Assembly (NCBI GenBank): GCA_963738425.1
Contig: CAVTWT010000029.1
Span: forward strand, 124,001 to 188,000
DNA length: 64,000 bases
Direction of reading: 5' to 3'
From: CADEEN01 sp963738425
GTDB lineage: Bacteria; Pseudomonadota; Gammaproteobacteria; Burkholderiales; Burkholderiaceae_C
Shown here piece after piece: positions 9,254 through 15,997 of the stretch. Made by a program: the position numbers and the translations under genes. Position 1 is the first letter of the stretch; the number at the start of each line of letters is the position of its first letter. The notes beneath the pieces were generated by a model. It saw only the letters and a list, made by a program, of their open reading frames with translations, did not search any database and was not told the origin of the DNA.

Positions 9254-10216
9254 ATGAAACTGTTGCCCGTCGTCACCCTTGCCCTGGCCGCCGCGACCGC
9301 CCAGGCCCAGACTGCTTCCTGGCCCACCAAGCCCGTGCGCGTGGTGGTGCCGGCGCCGGCCGGGAGTTCGCTCGACGTCATCGTCCGCACCCTCGGCGAC
9401 AAGCTGAAGGACCGCTGGGGCCAGCCGGTGGTGGTGGAGAACAAGGCTGGCGCCGGCGGCATGCTCGGCATGGACGTGGTGGCCAAGGCCACGCCCGACG
9501 GTCACACGCTGGGCATCGGCTTCAACGGGCCGATCGCCTTCGGCCCCTACATGTACAAGAAGATGCCGTACGCGCCGGCCAAGGATCTCGTGCCGGTGGT
9601 GCTCACCACGTCGCAGCCGAACGTGCTGGCGGTGCAGGCGAGCAACCCGGCCAAGACCTTGCCCGAGTTCGTGGCCTGGGCCAAGCAGCAGGGCGGCAAG
9701 CTGAGCTACGGCTCGGTCGGCAACGGCAGCTCGTCGCACCTGACGATGGAGCTGTTCCTCACGACCATCGGCGTCGACGCGGTGCATGTGCCGTACAACG
9801 GCTCGCCGCCGGCGGCGACGTCGCTTGCGGCCGGCGAGACGCAGGCGCTGTTCACCGTCGCACCGGCGCTGCTGCCGCTGATCCAGGGCGGGCGCATCAG
9901 GCTGATCGCGGCGACCAGTGCGCAACGCACCGAGTCGATGAAGGACCTGCCCACGGTGGCCGAGTCCGGCTACGCCGGCTTCGAGGCGCTGGCGTGGAAC
10001 GGCCTGTTCACCGCCGCCGGCACGCCAGCCGACGTGGTCAACAAGATCAATGCCGACGTCAACGCGGTGATGAAGGACCCGGCCGTGCGAGACATCTTCG
10101 TGAAGCAAGGCCTGATCCTCGGCGGCGGCACGCCGGCTCAGTTCGCCGCCTTCATCGATGCCGAAGGCAAGAAGTGGGGCGCGATCATCAAGAAGAACAA
10201 CATCACGCTGGACTGA
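9254..10216 (+). CDS. TctC/Bug-type periplasmic solute-binding protein
   Basis: This is the third TctC-family receptor in the window, with 320 residues. The signal peptide is MKLLPVVTLALAAATAQAQ. The mature protein shows VRVVVPAPAGSSLDVIVRTL, VVVENKAGAGGMLGMDVV, YGSVGNGSSSHLTMEL and HVPYNGSPPAATSLAAGE. The loop APAGSS replaces the usual PFPPGG, which may reflect another ligand. The start at 9254 follows an AGGAGA ribosome binding site. It is divergent from the lysR gene with a LysR box between them. It is followed, across a repeat element, by a zinc alcohol dehydrogenase, which suggests uptake and oxidation of the same kind of compound. Confidence 0.92.
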   Translation: MKLLPVVTLALAAATAQAQTASWPTKPVRVVVPAPAGSSLDVIVRTLGDKLKDRWGQPVVVENKAGAGGMLGMDVVAKATPDGHTLGIGFNGPIAFGPYMYKKMPYAPAKDLVPVVLTTSQPNVLAVQASNPAKTLPEFVAWAKQQGGKLSYGSVGNGSSSHLTMELFLTTIGVDAVHVPYNGSPPAATSLAAGETQALFTVAPALLPLIQGGRIRLIAATSAQRTESMKDLPTVAESGYAGFEALAWNGLFTAAGTPADVVNKINADVNAVMKDPAVRDIFVKQGLILGGGTPAQFAAFIDAEGKKWGAIIKKNNITLD

Positions 10217-10220
10217 GGCG

Positions 10221-10302
10221 AACATGAAACCCCCACGCTCGCTCTGCTCGCTGCCCCCCATGGGGGCGCTCAGTATCTTCGGACCGGCCGGGCGGTACTG
10301 AG
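10221..10302 (+). repeat. Dispersed intergenic repeat, copy A
   Basis: This GC-rich element fills the gap between a tctC gene and an alcohol dehydrogenase gene. Its core pairs a C-run and a G-run (GCCCCCCATGGGGGC), forming a strong hairpin. The same element occurs at 29279-29362, 33897-33975 (reverse), 34942-35053 (reverse) and about 40370-40415 (reverse). It ends with TGAG directly before the ATG of the next gene. Confidence 0.8.
10224..10301 (+). CDS. Mini-ORF encoded by repeat copy A (25 residues)
   Basis: The repeat is open as a 25-codon frame starting at ATG 10224, just after a GAGG ribosome binding sequence at the tctC stop. It ends with TGA one base before the ATG of the alcohol dehydrogenase. 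The peptide contains SLPPMGALSIFG, which lines up position by position with SLPPAGALTPFG in copy B. The same frame is open in copies C and D. Whether the peptide has a function or only serves translation coupling is unknown. Confidence 0.4.
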   Translation: MKPPRSLCSLPPMGALSIFGPAGRY

Positions 10303-11328
10303 ATGCAAGCCCTGCGAAAGACCCAGGCTGCTGCCGGCCTCGAACTGGTCGAGGTGCCGGTGCCGGAGCCCGCCTCACCCGACGACGTGCTGGTGCGCGT
10401 GCTGGCGACCGGCATCTGCGGCAGCGACCTGCACGTCGACGACTGGACGCCGAGCTATGCCTTCATCACGCAAAGCCTGCCGGTGACCCTGGGACACGAG
10501 TTCGTCGGCGTGGCCGAGAGCGGCCCCTACCTCGGGCAGCGTGTGGTCGTGCGGCCGTCGGTGACCTGCGGCCGCTGCGCAGCCTGCAGCGTCGGCGAGC
10601 ACGACGCCTGCGAGCGCCGCACCGGCCTGGGCATGACGCGCGACGGCGCCTTCGCGCCCTGGGTCAGCGTGCCGCAGCGCAACTGCGTGCCGGTGCCCGA
10701 CACGCTCTCTGACGAGCTCGCCGCGCTGGCCGAGCCGCTGTCGATCTCGATGCAGGCGCTGCGCGTGGCCGGCGACGTGCGCGGCCAGCGCGTGCTGGTG
10801 ATGGGGCCGGGCACGATCGGCCAGGGCATCGCGGTGCTGGCGCGCCGCGCCGGTGCGGCGAAGGTGGTGGTCAGCGGCTTCGACGACGCGGCGCGGCTGG
10901 CGGTGCTGCGGCGCATGGGCTTCGAGGCGTTGGTCGACGTGTCCAGGCAGCCGCTGGCCGACGCGACGCGGCCGCACACCGGAGGGGAGCCGTTCGACAT
11001 CGTGTTCGAAGCGACCGGCGTGCCGGAGACGATCACCGAGTCGCTCGCGCTGCTGCGCCGCAACGGCATCGTCGTCGTCACCGGCATCCACGCACGGCCG
11101 CTCGGGCTCGACCTGACGACGCTGGTGCGCAGGCAGCAGCAAGTGCGCGGCTCGTTCCGCCCGCCCGAGTCGGACTGGCCGGCCGCCCTGGCGCTGATGG
11201 GCGAACTGGGTGAGGTGATGGCGCCGATGGTCAGCCACGTGCTGCCGCTGGCGCGCGGGCTCGAAGGCTTCGCGCTGGCGCATGGCAAGCAGGCGAGCAA
11301 GGTGCTGCTGCGCCCGGATGGCGCGTGA
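10303..11328 (+). CDS. Zinc-dependent alcohol/polyol dehydrogenase (MDR family)
   Basis: This 341-residue protein is a medium-chain dehydrogenase/reductase that would oxidise an alcohol or polyol with NAD(P). The catalytic zinc ligands are in TGICGSDLH and LGHEFVGV. The structural zinc lobe has four cysteines in CGRCAACSVGEHDAC. The cofactor domain shows VLVMGPGTIGQG, followed by VFEATGVPETI. Its relatives include threonine, sorbitol and butanediol dehydrogenases, and the substrate cannot be fixed. There is no good ribosome binding site directly before the ATG, which lies one base after the mini-ORF stop. The next gene overlaps by one base. Confidence 0.9.
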   Translation: MQALRKTQAAAGLELVEVPVPEPASPDDVLVRVLATGICGSDLHVDDWTPSYAFITQSLPVTLGHEFVGVAESGPYLGQRVVVRPSVTCGRCAACSVGEHDACERRTGLGMTRDGAFAPWVSVPQRNCVPVPDTLSDELAALAEPLSISMQALRVAGDVRGQRVLVMGPGTIGQGIAVLARRAGAAKVVVSGFDDAARLAVLRRMGFEALVDVSRQPLADATRPHTGGEPFDIVFEATGVPETITESLALLRRNGIVVVTGIHARPLGLDLTTLVRRQQQVRGSFRPPESDWPAALALMGELGEVMAPMVSHVLPLARGLEGFALAHGKQASKVLLRPDGA

Positions 11329-11888
11329 TGGCCGAATTGCCAGCCGCGCTGCTCGCGCTGTGGAACGACGTCGACCCCGCGGCCGACGCCGCCTACAACG
11401 ACTGGCATGCGCGCGAGCATGTGCCCGAGCGCTGCACCGTGCCGGGCATCTTCTGGGGGCGGCGCTACGGGCTGTTGGGCGGCAGCGGCATGCCGCGCTA
11501 CCTGACGCTGTACGGCCTGCGCGAGCCGGCCGTGCTCGACAGCGCGCCGTATCAGCGCCTGCTGCGCGAGCCCACGCCGGCCAGCCGCGCCATGCGCCCG
11601 GCGCTGCGCAACGTCACGCGCTGGGTCTGCCGCCTGATCGTCGACGACGCCACGGCCTGCGGCGAGGATCTGGCGCTGCGGCTGCTCACGGGCGATAGCG
11701 AGGCCGCGCACCAGGCGCTGGGTGGCGGCCGAACCGGCCAGTTGCTGGCGCAACGCATCGCCGATGCGGCGCCGCTGCCGTGGCTGTCGTCGTCGCAGGA
11801 CACCGGCCTGATCGGCGACTGGCTGTGGGGCAGTACGCAGGCCGCGCCAGCGGCGGTGCCGACCTACCGACAGCTGCCGGTAGGTTGA
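11328..11888 (+). CDS. Hypothetical protein, EthD/DUF4286-like dimeric barrel
   Basis: The 186-residue protein starts with ALLALWNDVDPAADAAYNDW and then HAREHVPERCTVPGIFWGRRY. This resembles the 'small residue, YN-x-W, EH, PERL-x-VPGF' pattern of EthD/DUF4286-type alpha-beta barrels that often sit beside catabolic dehydrogenases. The C-terminal half is less conserved and may hold a second copy of the fold. The ATG at 11328 overlaps the dehydrogenase stop (TGATG), so the two genes are translationally coupled. No catalytic residue can be named. The family call is by pattern only. Confidence 0.55.
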   Translation: MAELPAALLALWNDVDPAADAAYNDWHAREHVPERCTVPGIFWGRRYGLLGGSGMPRYLTLYGLREPAVLDSAPYQRLLREPTPASRAMRPALRNVTRWVCRLIVDDATACGEDLALRLLTGDSEAAHQALGGGRTGQLLAQRIADAAPLPWLSSSQDTGLIGDWLWGSTQAAPAAVPTYRQLPVG

Positions 11889-11895
11889 ACAGGCG

Positions 11896-12480
11896 TTAGC
11901 GAGCGAACGGCCGCACGCCGATCAGCCAGCCGTGCGCCCAGAACGCGAACACGACCCACAGCACCACGCCGATCACCACCGTCAGCACGGTGCGTGACGC
12001 GGTACCTGGCGCGTACGTCTTGCCCGCTGCACGATCGCGCCGTCGCGCGCTGGCGAAGAGCACGATCGACCAGACCAGAAAGCCGCCGAACAGCAGCAGG
12101 TCGGCCAGCGTGTTGTTGGCGATCAAATGCCCAAAGGCCCAGGCCTTGACGCCGAGCGTCATCGGGTGATGCAGCCGGGCTCTGATGCCGTTGCCGGGCA
12201 CGTTGGCAGCGGTGATCAGCACGAACGAGATCAACGTCAGCAGCGCAGCCAGGTGTTTGGTCCACACGGGCGGCGTGGCCCAGAGCACCGTCGGCTGCTG
12301 GCGCGCCATGCCGTAGCCCCAGACCAGCAGTGCAAAGCCGGCCAGCGACAGCACGGTGTACAGCCCTTTCCAGGCCTTGTCGCCGCGCTGCGCGATGAAG
12401 GCGCTGCGCGTGCCGTCGGCAACGATGCGCGTTGAATGGATGCCGAGAAAGAGCACGAGGCCGAGGATCAGAGCGGTCAT
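11896..12480 (-). CDS. NnrU family membrane protein
   Basis: This 194-residue inner-membrane protein matches the NnrU family, found near denitrification genes in some bacteria and as a stand-alone protein in many others. It has about five to six membrane segments, beginning TALILGLVLFLGIHSTRI. The family signatures include GLYTVLSLAGFALLVWGYG, the loop RLHHPMTLGVKAWAFGHLIANNT and DLLLFGGFLVWSIVL. The length is normal. It is convergent with the preceding hypothetical gene and divergent from the helicase gene, so it is probably transcribed alone. A role in handling nitric oxide or haem-copper enzymes has been proposed for the family but is not shown here. Confidence 0.9.
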   Translation of the reverse strand: MTALILGLVLFLGIHSTRIVADGTRSAFIAQRGDKAWKGLYTVLSLAGFALLVWGYGMARQQPTVLWATPPVWTKHLAALLTLISFVLITAANVPGNGIRARLHHPMTLGVKAWAFGHLIANNTLADLLLFGGFLVWSIVLFASARRRDRAAGKTYAPGTASRTVLTVVIGVVLWVVFAFWAHGWLIGVRPFAR

Positions 12481-12528
12481 GTTTGAAGTGTTGGAGTGGC
12501 GACTCCAGCGAAGATTATCGTAATCACC

Positions 12529-12568
12529 TACAATGCGACCCGCGGCTTCGGAAATGTTCCGAAGCCGC
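12529..12568 (+). promoter_or_regulatory. Possible promoter -10 and leader hairpin upstream of rhlE
   Basis: TACAAT at 12529-12534 is a good -10 hexamer, although no clear -35 is visible. It is followed at once by a 12-base perfect hairpin (GCGGCTTCGGAA, loop ATG, then its complement, 12542-12568) and a short pyrimidine run. The helicase ATG lies about 140 bases further on, leaving a long 5' leader. RNA helicase genes are often regulated through such leaders, so an attenuator is plausible. Confidence 0.4.
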
Positions 12569-12709
12569 TTTCGTTCATCCCCTCTGACCTCCTCTCGCGC
12601 CTTGCCCCCTCGGGCCTTTTGCGGCGCTTCTCGAACCCCGGTTAGCGGCGATGCCCCAGCGGCGCGTCATTTGAATCGACGCGCCCGACCGAGTCAGAGA
12701 AAGTCATCG

Positions 12710-14023
12710 ATGAGCTTCGAATCTTTGGGCCTGCCCGCGGCCCTGGCGCGCGCTGTTGCCGACAGCGGCTACACCCAACCCACCGACGTGCAACTGCGCG
12801 CCATCCCACCGGCCATGGCCGGCAGCGATCTTCGTGTGTCGTCGTCCACCGGCAGCGGCAAGACCGCGGCCTTCGTGCTGCCGGCGTTGAGCCGCGTGCT
12901 CGCAGCGCGCGCTGCGGCGCAAGCCGACGTCAGCAAGCGCCGCGACAACAAGACCGTGCATGGCCCGCGCGTGCTCGTGCTGACGCCGACGCGTGAACTG
13001 GCGATGCAGGTCGCCAAGGCCACCGACAGCTACGGCCGCCACATCCCCGGCCTGCGTGTCACGACCATCGTCGGCGGCGTGCCGTACCACGCGCAACTGA
13101 AAGCGCTGCGTGGTCCGCTCGACGTGCTGATCGCCACGCCCGGCCGCCTGATGGACCACATGGCCAGCGGCAAGGCCATCCTCGCCAACGTCGAGATGCT
13201 GGTTCTCGACGAGGCCGACCGCATGCTGGACATGGGCTTCATCGACGACATCAAGCACATCGCGTCATTCCTGCCGGAACAGCGCCAGACGGTGATGTTC
13301 AGCGCCACGTTTGCCGGTGAAGTCGGCCAGCTCGCCAAGAACATGCTGAAGGCCGACGCGCAGACGATCGCCGTGTCCACGCACACCAGCACGCACGAGA
13401 ACATCGAGCAGCGTCTGCACTGGGCCGACGATGGCAAGCACAAGCATGCCCTGCTGGAGCAGTTGCTGACCGATCGCGCTGTCGATCAGGCGCTGATTTT
13501 CACCAGCACGCAGCGCGACGCCGATTGGCTCGCCGACCGCCTGGCCGAGATCGGCCACCGTGTGGCGTCGCTGCACGGCGGCATGCCGCAAGGCCGCCGC
13601 AACCGCGTGCTGCATGGCCTGCGCACGCGCGATCTGCGCGTGCTCGTCGCCACCGACGTGGCGGCGCGCGGCATCGACGTGCCGAGCATCAGCCACGTCA
13701 TCAACTACGGCTTGCCGATGAAGGCCGAGGACTATGTGCACCGCATCGGCCGCACCGGCCGGGCAGGGCGTGCTGGCTTGGCGGTGACGCTGGCCGAGCG
13801 CCGCGACGCCGGCATGATCCAGCGCATCCAGCGCTTCACGACGCAGCGCATCCCGGTGGCGACGATGGTCGGCTTGGAGCCGCGTCTGCCCGAGCCGCGC
13901 GAGTACAGCGCCCCGCGCGTTGCGGCACCGGGCAAGCGCGGCGGCAAGCCGTTTGCGCCGCGACGCCCGCAAGGCGCAGGCTTCGGCCAGGGTGCGCCGC
14001 GCGGCGCCGGCCCGCGCCGCTAA
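12710..14023 (+). CDS. rhlE: DEAD-box ATP-dependent RNA helicase, RhlE type
   Basis: The 437-residue protein unwinds RNA duplexes using ATP, probably in ribosome assembly, RNA decay or cold adaptation. All helicase motifs are visible: the Q motif (SFESLGLPAAL, GYTQPTDVQ), the Walker A variant STGSGKT, PTRELAMQV, TPGRLMDHM, VLDEADRMLDMGF, the SAT motif in MFSATF, VATDVAARGIDV and YVHRIGRTGRAG. The tail after residue 385 is basic and glycine-rich, as in RhlE proteins. The start at 12710 begins the Q motif, while upstream sequence in the same frame is untranslated leader. The gene stands alone with a hairpin terminator downstream. Confidence 0.93.
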   Translation: MSFESLGLPAALARAVADSGYTQPTDVQLRAIPPAMAGSDLRVSSSTGSGKTAAFVLPALSRVLAARAAAQADVSKRRDNKTVHGPRVLVLTPTRELAMQVAKATDSYGRHIPGLRVTTIVGGVPYHAQLKALRGPLDVLIATPGRLMDHMASGKAILANVEMLVLDEADRMLDMGFIDDIKHIASFLPEQRQTVMFSATFAGEVGQLAKNMLKADAQTIAVSTHTSTHENIEQRLHWADDGKHKHALLEQLLTDRAVDQALIFTSTQRDADWLADRLAEIGHRVASLHGGMPQGRRNRVLHGLRTRDLRVLVATDVAARGIDVPSISHVINYGLPMKAEDYVHRIGRTGRAGRAGLAVTLAERRDAGMIQRIQRFTTQRIPVATMVGLEPRLPEPREYSAPRVAAPGKRGGKPFAPRRPQGAGFGQGAPRGAGPRR

Positions 14024-14051
14024 CGCCGGCTGAAAAGCTGTCACTCCATCC

Positions 14052-14074
14052 AGGGCCGCTCGCTGAGCGGCCCT
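14052..14074 (+). terminator. Hairpin terminator after rhlE
   Basis: A 10-base perfect stem, AGGGCCGCTC then GAGCGGCCCT with a 3-base loop, lies 28 bases after the helicase stop. Only a weak T-run follows. It is the likely end of the helicase transcript. Confidence 0.6.
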
Positions 14075-14266
14075 GTGCTTTGGGGAGCGCACTTTCTTCG
14101 TTTTCCTGACCGATCAGCCGTTTCAAACGATCACAAAAACTTTGAGTTGATGCATCGCTTTCAATGACTTCTGCATGTCTATGTTTTTACAATGATTTGA
14201 CAGCGAAGTTGCCTCATAATGTGGCTCTAAGTGCTTGATTTGATTGATTTTTCTTAGAAAGAGCCG

Positions 14267-14319
14267 TTGACGACCTGAATCACCGCCGCTACAGTGGAGT
14301 TTGGTGGAGATTTGTGGGA
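14267..14319 (+). promoter_or_regulatory. mra promoter with three MraZ boxes
   Basis: TTGACG at 14267-14272 and TACAGT at 14290-14295 form a sigma-70-type promoter with a 17-base spacer. Starting inside the -10, the motif TGG(A/G)(G/A) occurs three times with an exact 10-base period at 14295, 14305 and 14315. In E. coli MraZ represses the cluster by binding TGGGN repeats with 10-base spacing near the start of transcription, and this layout matches. Promoter and operator overlap, as expected for direct repression. Confidence 0.75.
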
Positions 14320-14329
14320 CGCTACGGCT

Positions 14330-14770
14330 GTGGCTGAGCTGATTCTGGATGGTGGACCGATCCTTTTGCTGGACAGCAAAGGCCGCGTCACGATCCCCAC
14401 GCGCTCGCGTGAAGCGCTCAAGACGATGTGTGAGGACCAACTCACAATCACCAAGAGCCGCAGCCGCTGTCTGACCATTTTCCCGCGGCCGCTGTGGGAA
14501 ACCTTCAGCGCCAAGATCCTGGCCTGGCCGACGGACAACGACGACTGGCGTCGCATCTTCATTGCCAGCGCTTCGCACGTGGACATCGACAGCGCCTCGC
14601 GCGTGCTGGTGGCGCCCGAACTGCGCGAGTGGGCCGGCATCGAACGCGATGTGTATCTGTTCGGCATGGGCCGGCGCTTCGAGCTCTGGGACAAGGCGCG
14701 CTACGACGCACACGAGGCTGCGGTGATGGCTTCGCGCCCCCCCGAAGAGCTGCGCAACATGGTGCTTTGA
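14330..14770 (+). CDS. mraZ: Transcriptional regulator MraZ
   Basis: MraZ is the first gene of the dcw cluster and encodes a ring-forming, SpoVT/AbrB-like repressor of its own operon. The 146-residue product has the two typical half-domains. The first contains LLLDSKGRVTIPTRSREAL and the second SASHVDIDSASRVLVAPELR. The GTG at 14330 was chosen because it gives the family length and lies downstream of the predicted MraZ boxes. An earlier in-frame GTG at 14294 would place the operator inside the gene. The stop is followed directly by the GTG start of rsmH. Confidence 0.92.
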   Translation: MAELILDGGPILLLDSKGRVTIPTRSREALKTMCEDQLTITKSRSRCLTIFPRPLWETFSAKILAWPTDNDDWRRIFIASASHVDIDSASRVLVAPELREWAGIERDVYLFGMGRRFELWDKARYDAHEAAVMASRPPEELRNMVL

Positions 14771-15701
14771 GTGTCGGGCGCATGGCAACACCGCACCGTC
14801 CTCCTCACCGAAGCGATCGACGCGCTGGTGACGGATGCCGCCGGCGTGTACGTCGATGGCACGTTCGGGCGCGGCGGGCACTCGCGGTTGCTGCTGTCGC
14901 GCCTCTCGCCGCAGGGTCGCGTGATTGCGCTGGACCGCGACCCAGAAGCGGTTGCCGCCGCGGCCGAGTTGCAAACCAGCGACCCGCGCTTTTCCATTCT
15001 TCACGCGAACTTCGCAGAGCTGCGCGAGGCTCTCGCACCGCTCGGCTTGTCGAAGGTGAACGGCGTCTTGTTGGACCTCGGCGTGAGTTCGCCGCAGATC
15101 GACAACCCGGCGCGTGGTTTTTCCTTTCGATTCGATGCGCCGCTGGACATGCGCATGGACACGACCCGCGGCGAGAGTGCCGCCGATTTTCTGGCGCGTG
15201 CTGACGAGCGCCAACTCAGCGAGGTCATCAAGGACTATGGCGAAGAACGGTTTGCTCGACAGATTGCAAAGGCGCTTGTGGCTCGGCGCGAGAGCGGGCA
15301 TCCCATTCGCACGACCGCAGAGCTTTCCCAGCTCGTGGCTCGTTCGGTCCGCACCCGCGAAGCGGGCCAGGACCCTGCAACGCGCACGTTTCAGGCTCTT
15401 CGGATTCACGTCAACGCCGAGCTTGAGGCCCTCGACGAAGGCCTGAAGGCTTGCCTCGAACTGCTCGCACCGGGTGCCCGTTTGGCCGTGATCGCTTTCC
15501 ATTCGCTCGAAGACCGCCGCGTCAAGGAATTCATCGCGCGCGAAAGCCGCGACGAGGTGGATCGCCGCGCGCCGTTCGCTCCGCCGAAGGCGATGCGGTT
15601 TGACGGCGCTGGCCCGCATCAAGCCGAGTGCTGAAGAGATTGCGGGCAATCCGCGCGCTCGCTCGGCGATCTTGCGCGTGGCAGAGAGAACGTCGGTATG
15701 A
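14771..15701 (+). pseudogene. rsmH: 16S rRNA (cytosine1402-N4)-methyltransferase RsmH, frameshift near 3' end
   Basis: RsmH methylates N4 of C1402 in 16S rRNA using S-adenosylmethionine. The SAM-binding region is GTFGRGGHSR, followed by ALDRDPEAV, and the family motif LLDLGVSSPQID is intact. After PPKAM the frame diverges and would stop at 15634. In the next frame the usual C-terminus continues (ARIKPSAEEIAGNPRARSAI, then LRVAERTSV) and ends at 15699-15701, overlapping the ftsL ATG by 4 bases. Removing one T from the TTT at about 15599-15601 restores it. Recovery of both the conserved tail and the overlap argues strongly that the shift is an artefact or very recent. Confidence 0.9.
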
Positions 15702-15997
15702 CACGAGTCAATACCTTGCTCGTCGTCGCGCTGCTGTTTTCCAGTCTCTACCTCGTGCGCACGGCCTACGACTCGCGCCGCCTGTTCACCGAGCTCGACC
15801 GCGCGAAGAACGACAGCGCCAAGCTCGACGTCGAATACAAGCGCCTCGAAGCCGAGCGCCAGGCCGCGGCAACGAATGCGCGCGTCGAGCGCACGGCGCG
15901 CGAGCGCCTGGCGATGCGCACCGCCACGCCGGCGGTGACGATCTATGTGCCCGATGTCAGTGCTTCAGGGGTCAGCGCCTCGGGGGTGACCCAATGA
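15698..15997 (+). CDS. ftsL: Cell division protein FtsL
   Basis: FtsL is a small bitopic membrane protein that joins FtsQ and FtsB in the divisome and helps activate FtsWI. The 99-residue product has a membrane segment at residues 6-22 (TLLVVALLFSSLYLVRT). A periplasmic coiled-coil region follows (ELDRAKNDSAKLDVEYKRLE). The tail contains a short duplicated run, SASGVSASGV. It overlaps the restored end of rsmH and the start of ftsI by 4 bases each, as is usual in this cluster. Sequence conservation in the family is low, so the call rests on topology and position. Confidence 0.88.
   Translation: MTRVNTLLVVALLFSSLYLVRTAYDSRRLFTELDRAKNDSAKLDVEYKRLEAERQAAATNARVERTARERLAMRTATPAVTIYVPDVSASGVSASGVTQ

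Larger units (their letters stand above)
14024..14329. other. AT-rich intergenic region before the dcw cluster
   Basis: This stretch of about 300 bases separates the helicase gene from mraZ. It holds the helicase terminator, then an unusually AT-rich segment (about 14100-14265) for this genome, then the mra promoter and MraZ boxes. No gene was seen. The AT-rich segment could bind nucleoid proteins or carry upstream promoter elements. Confidence 0.6.
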
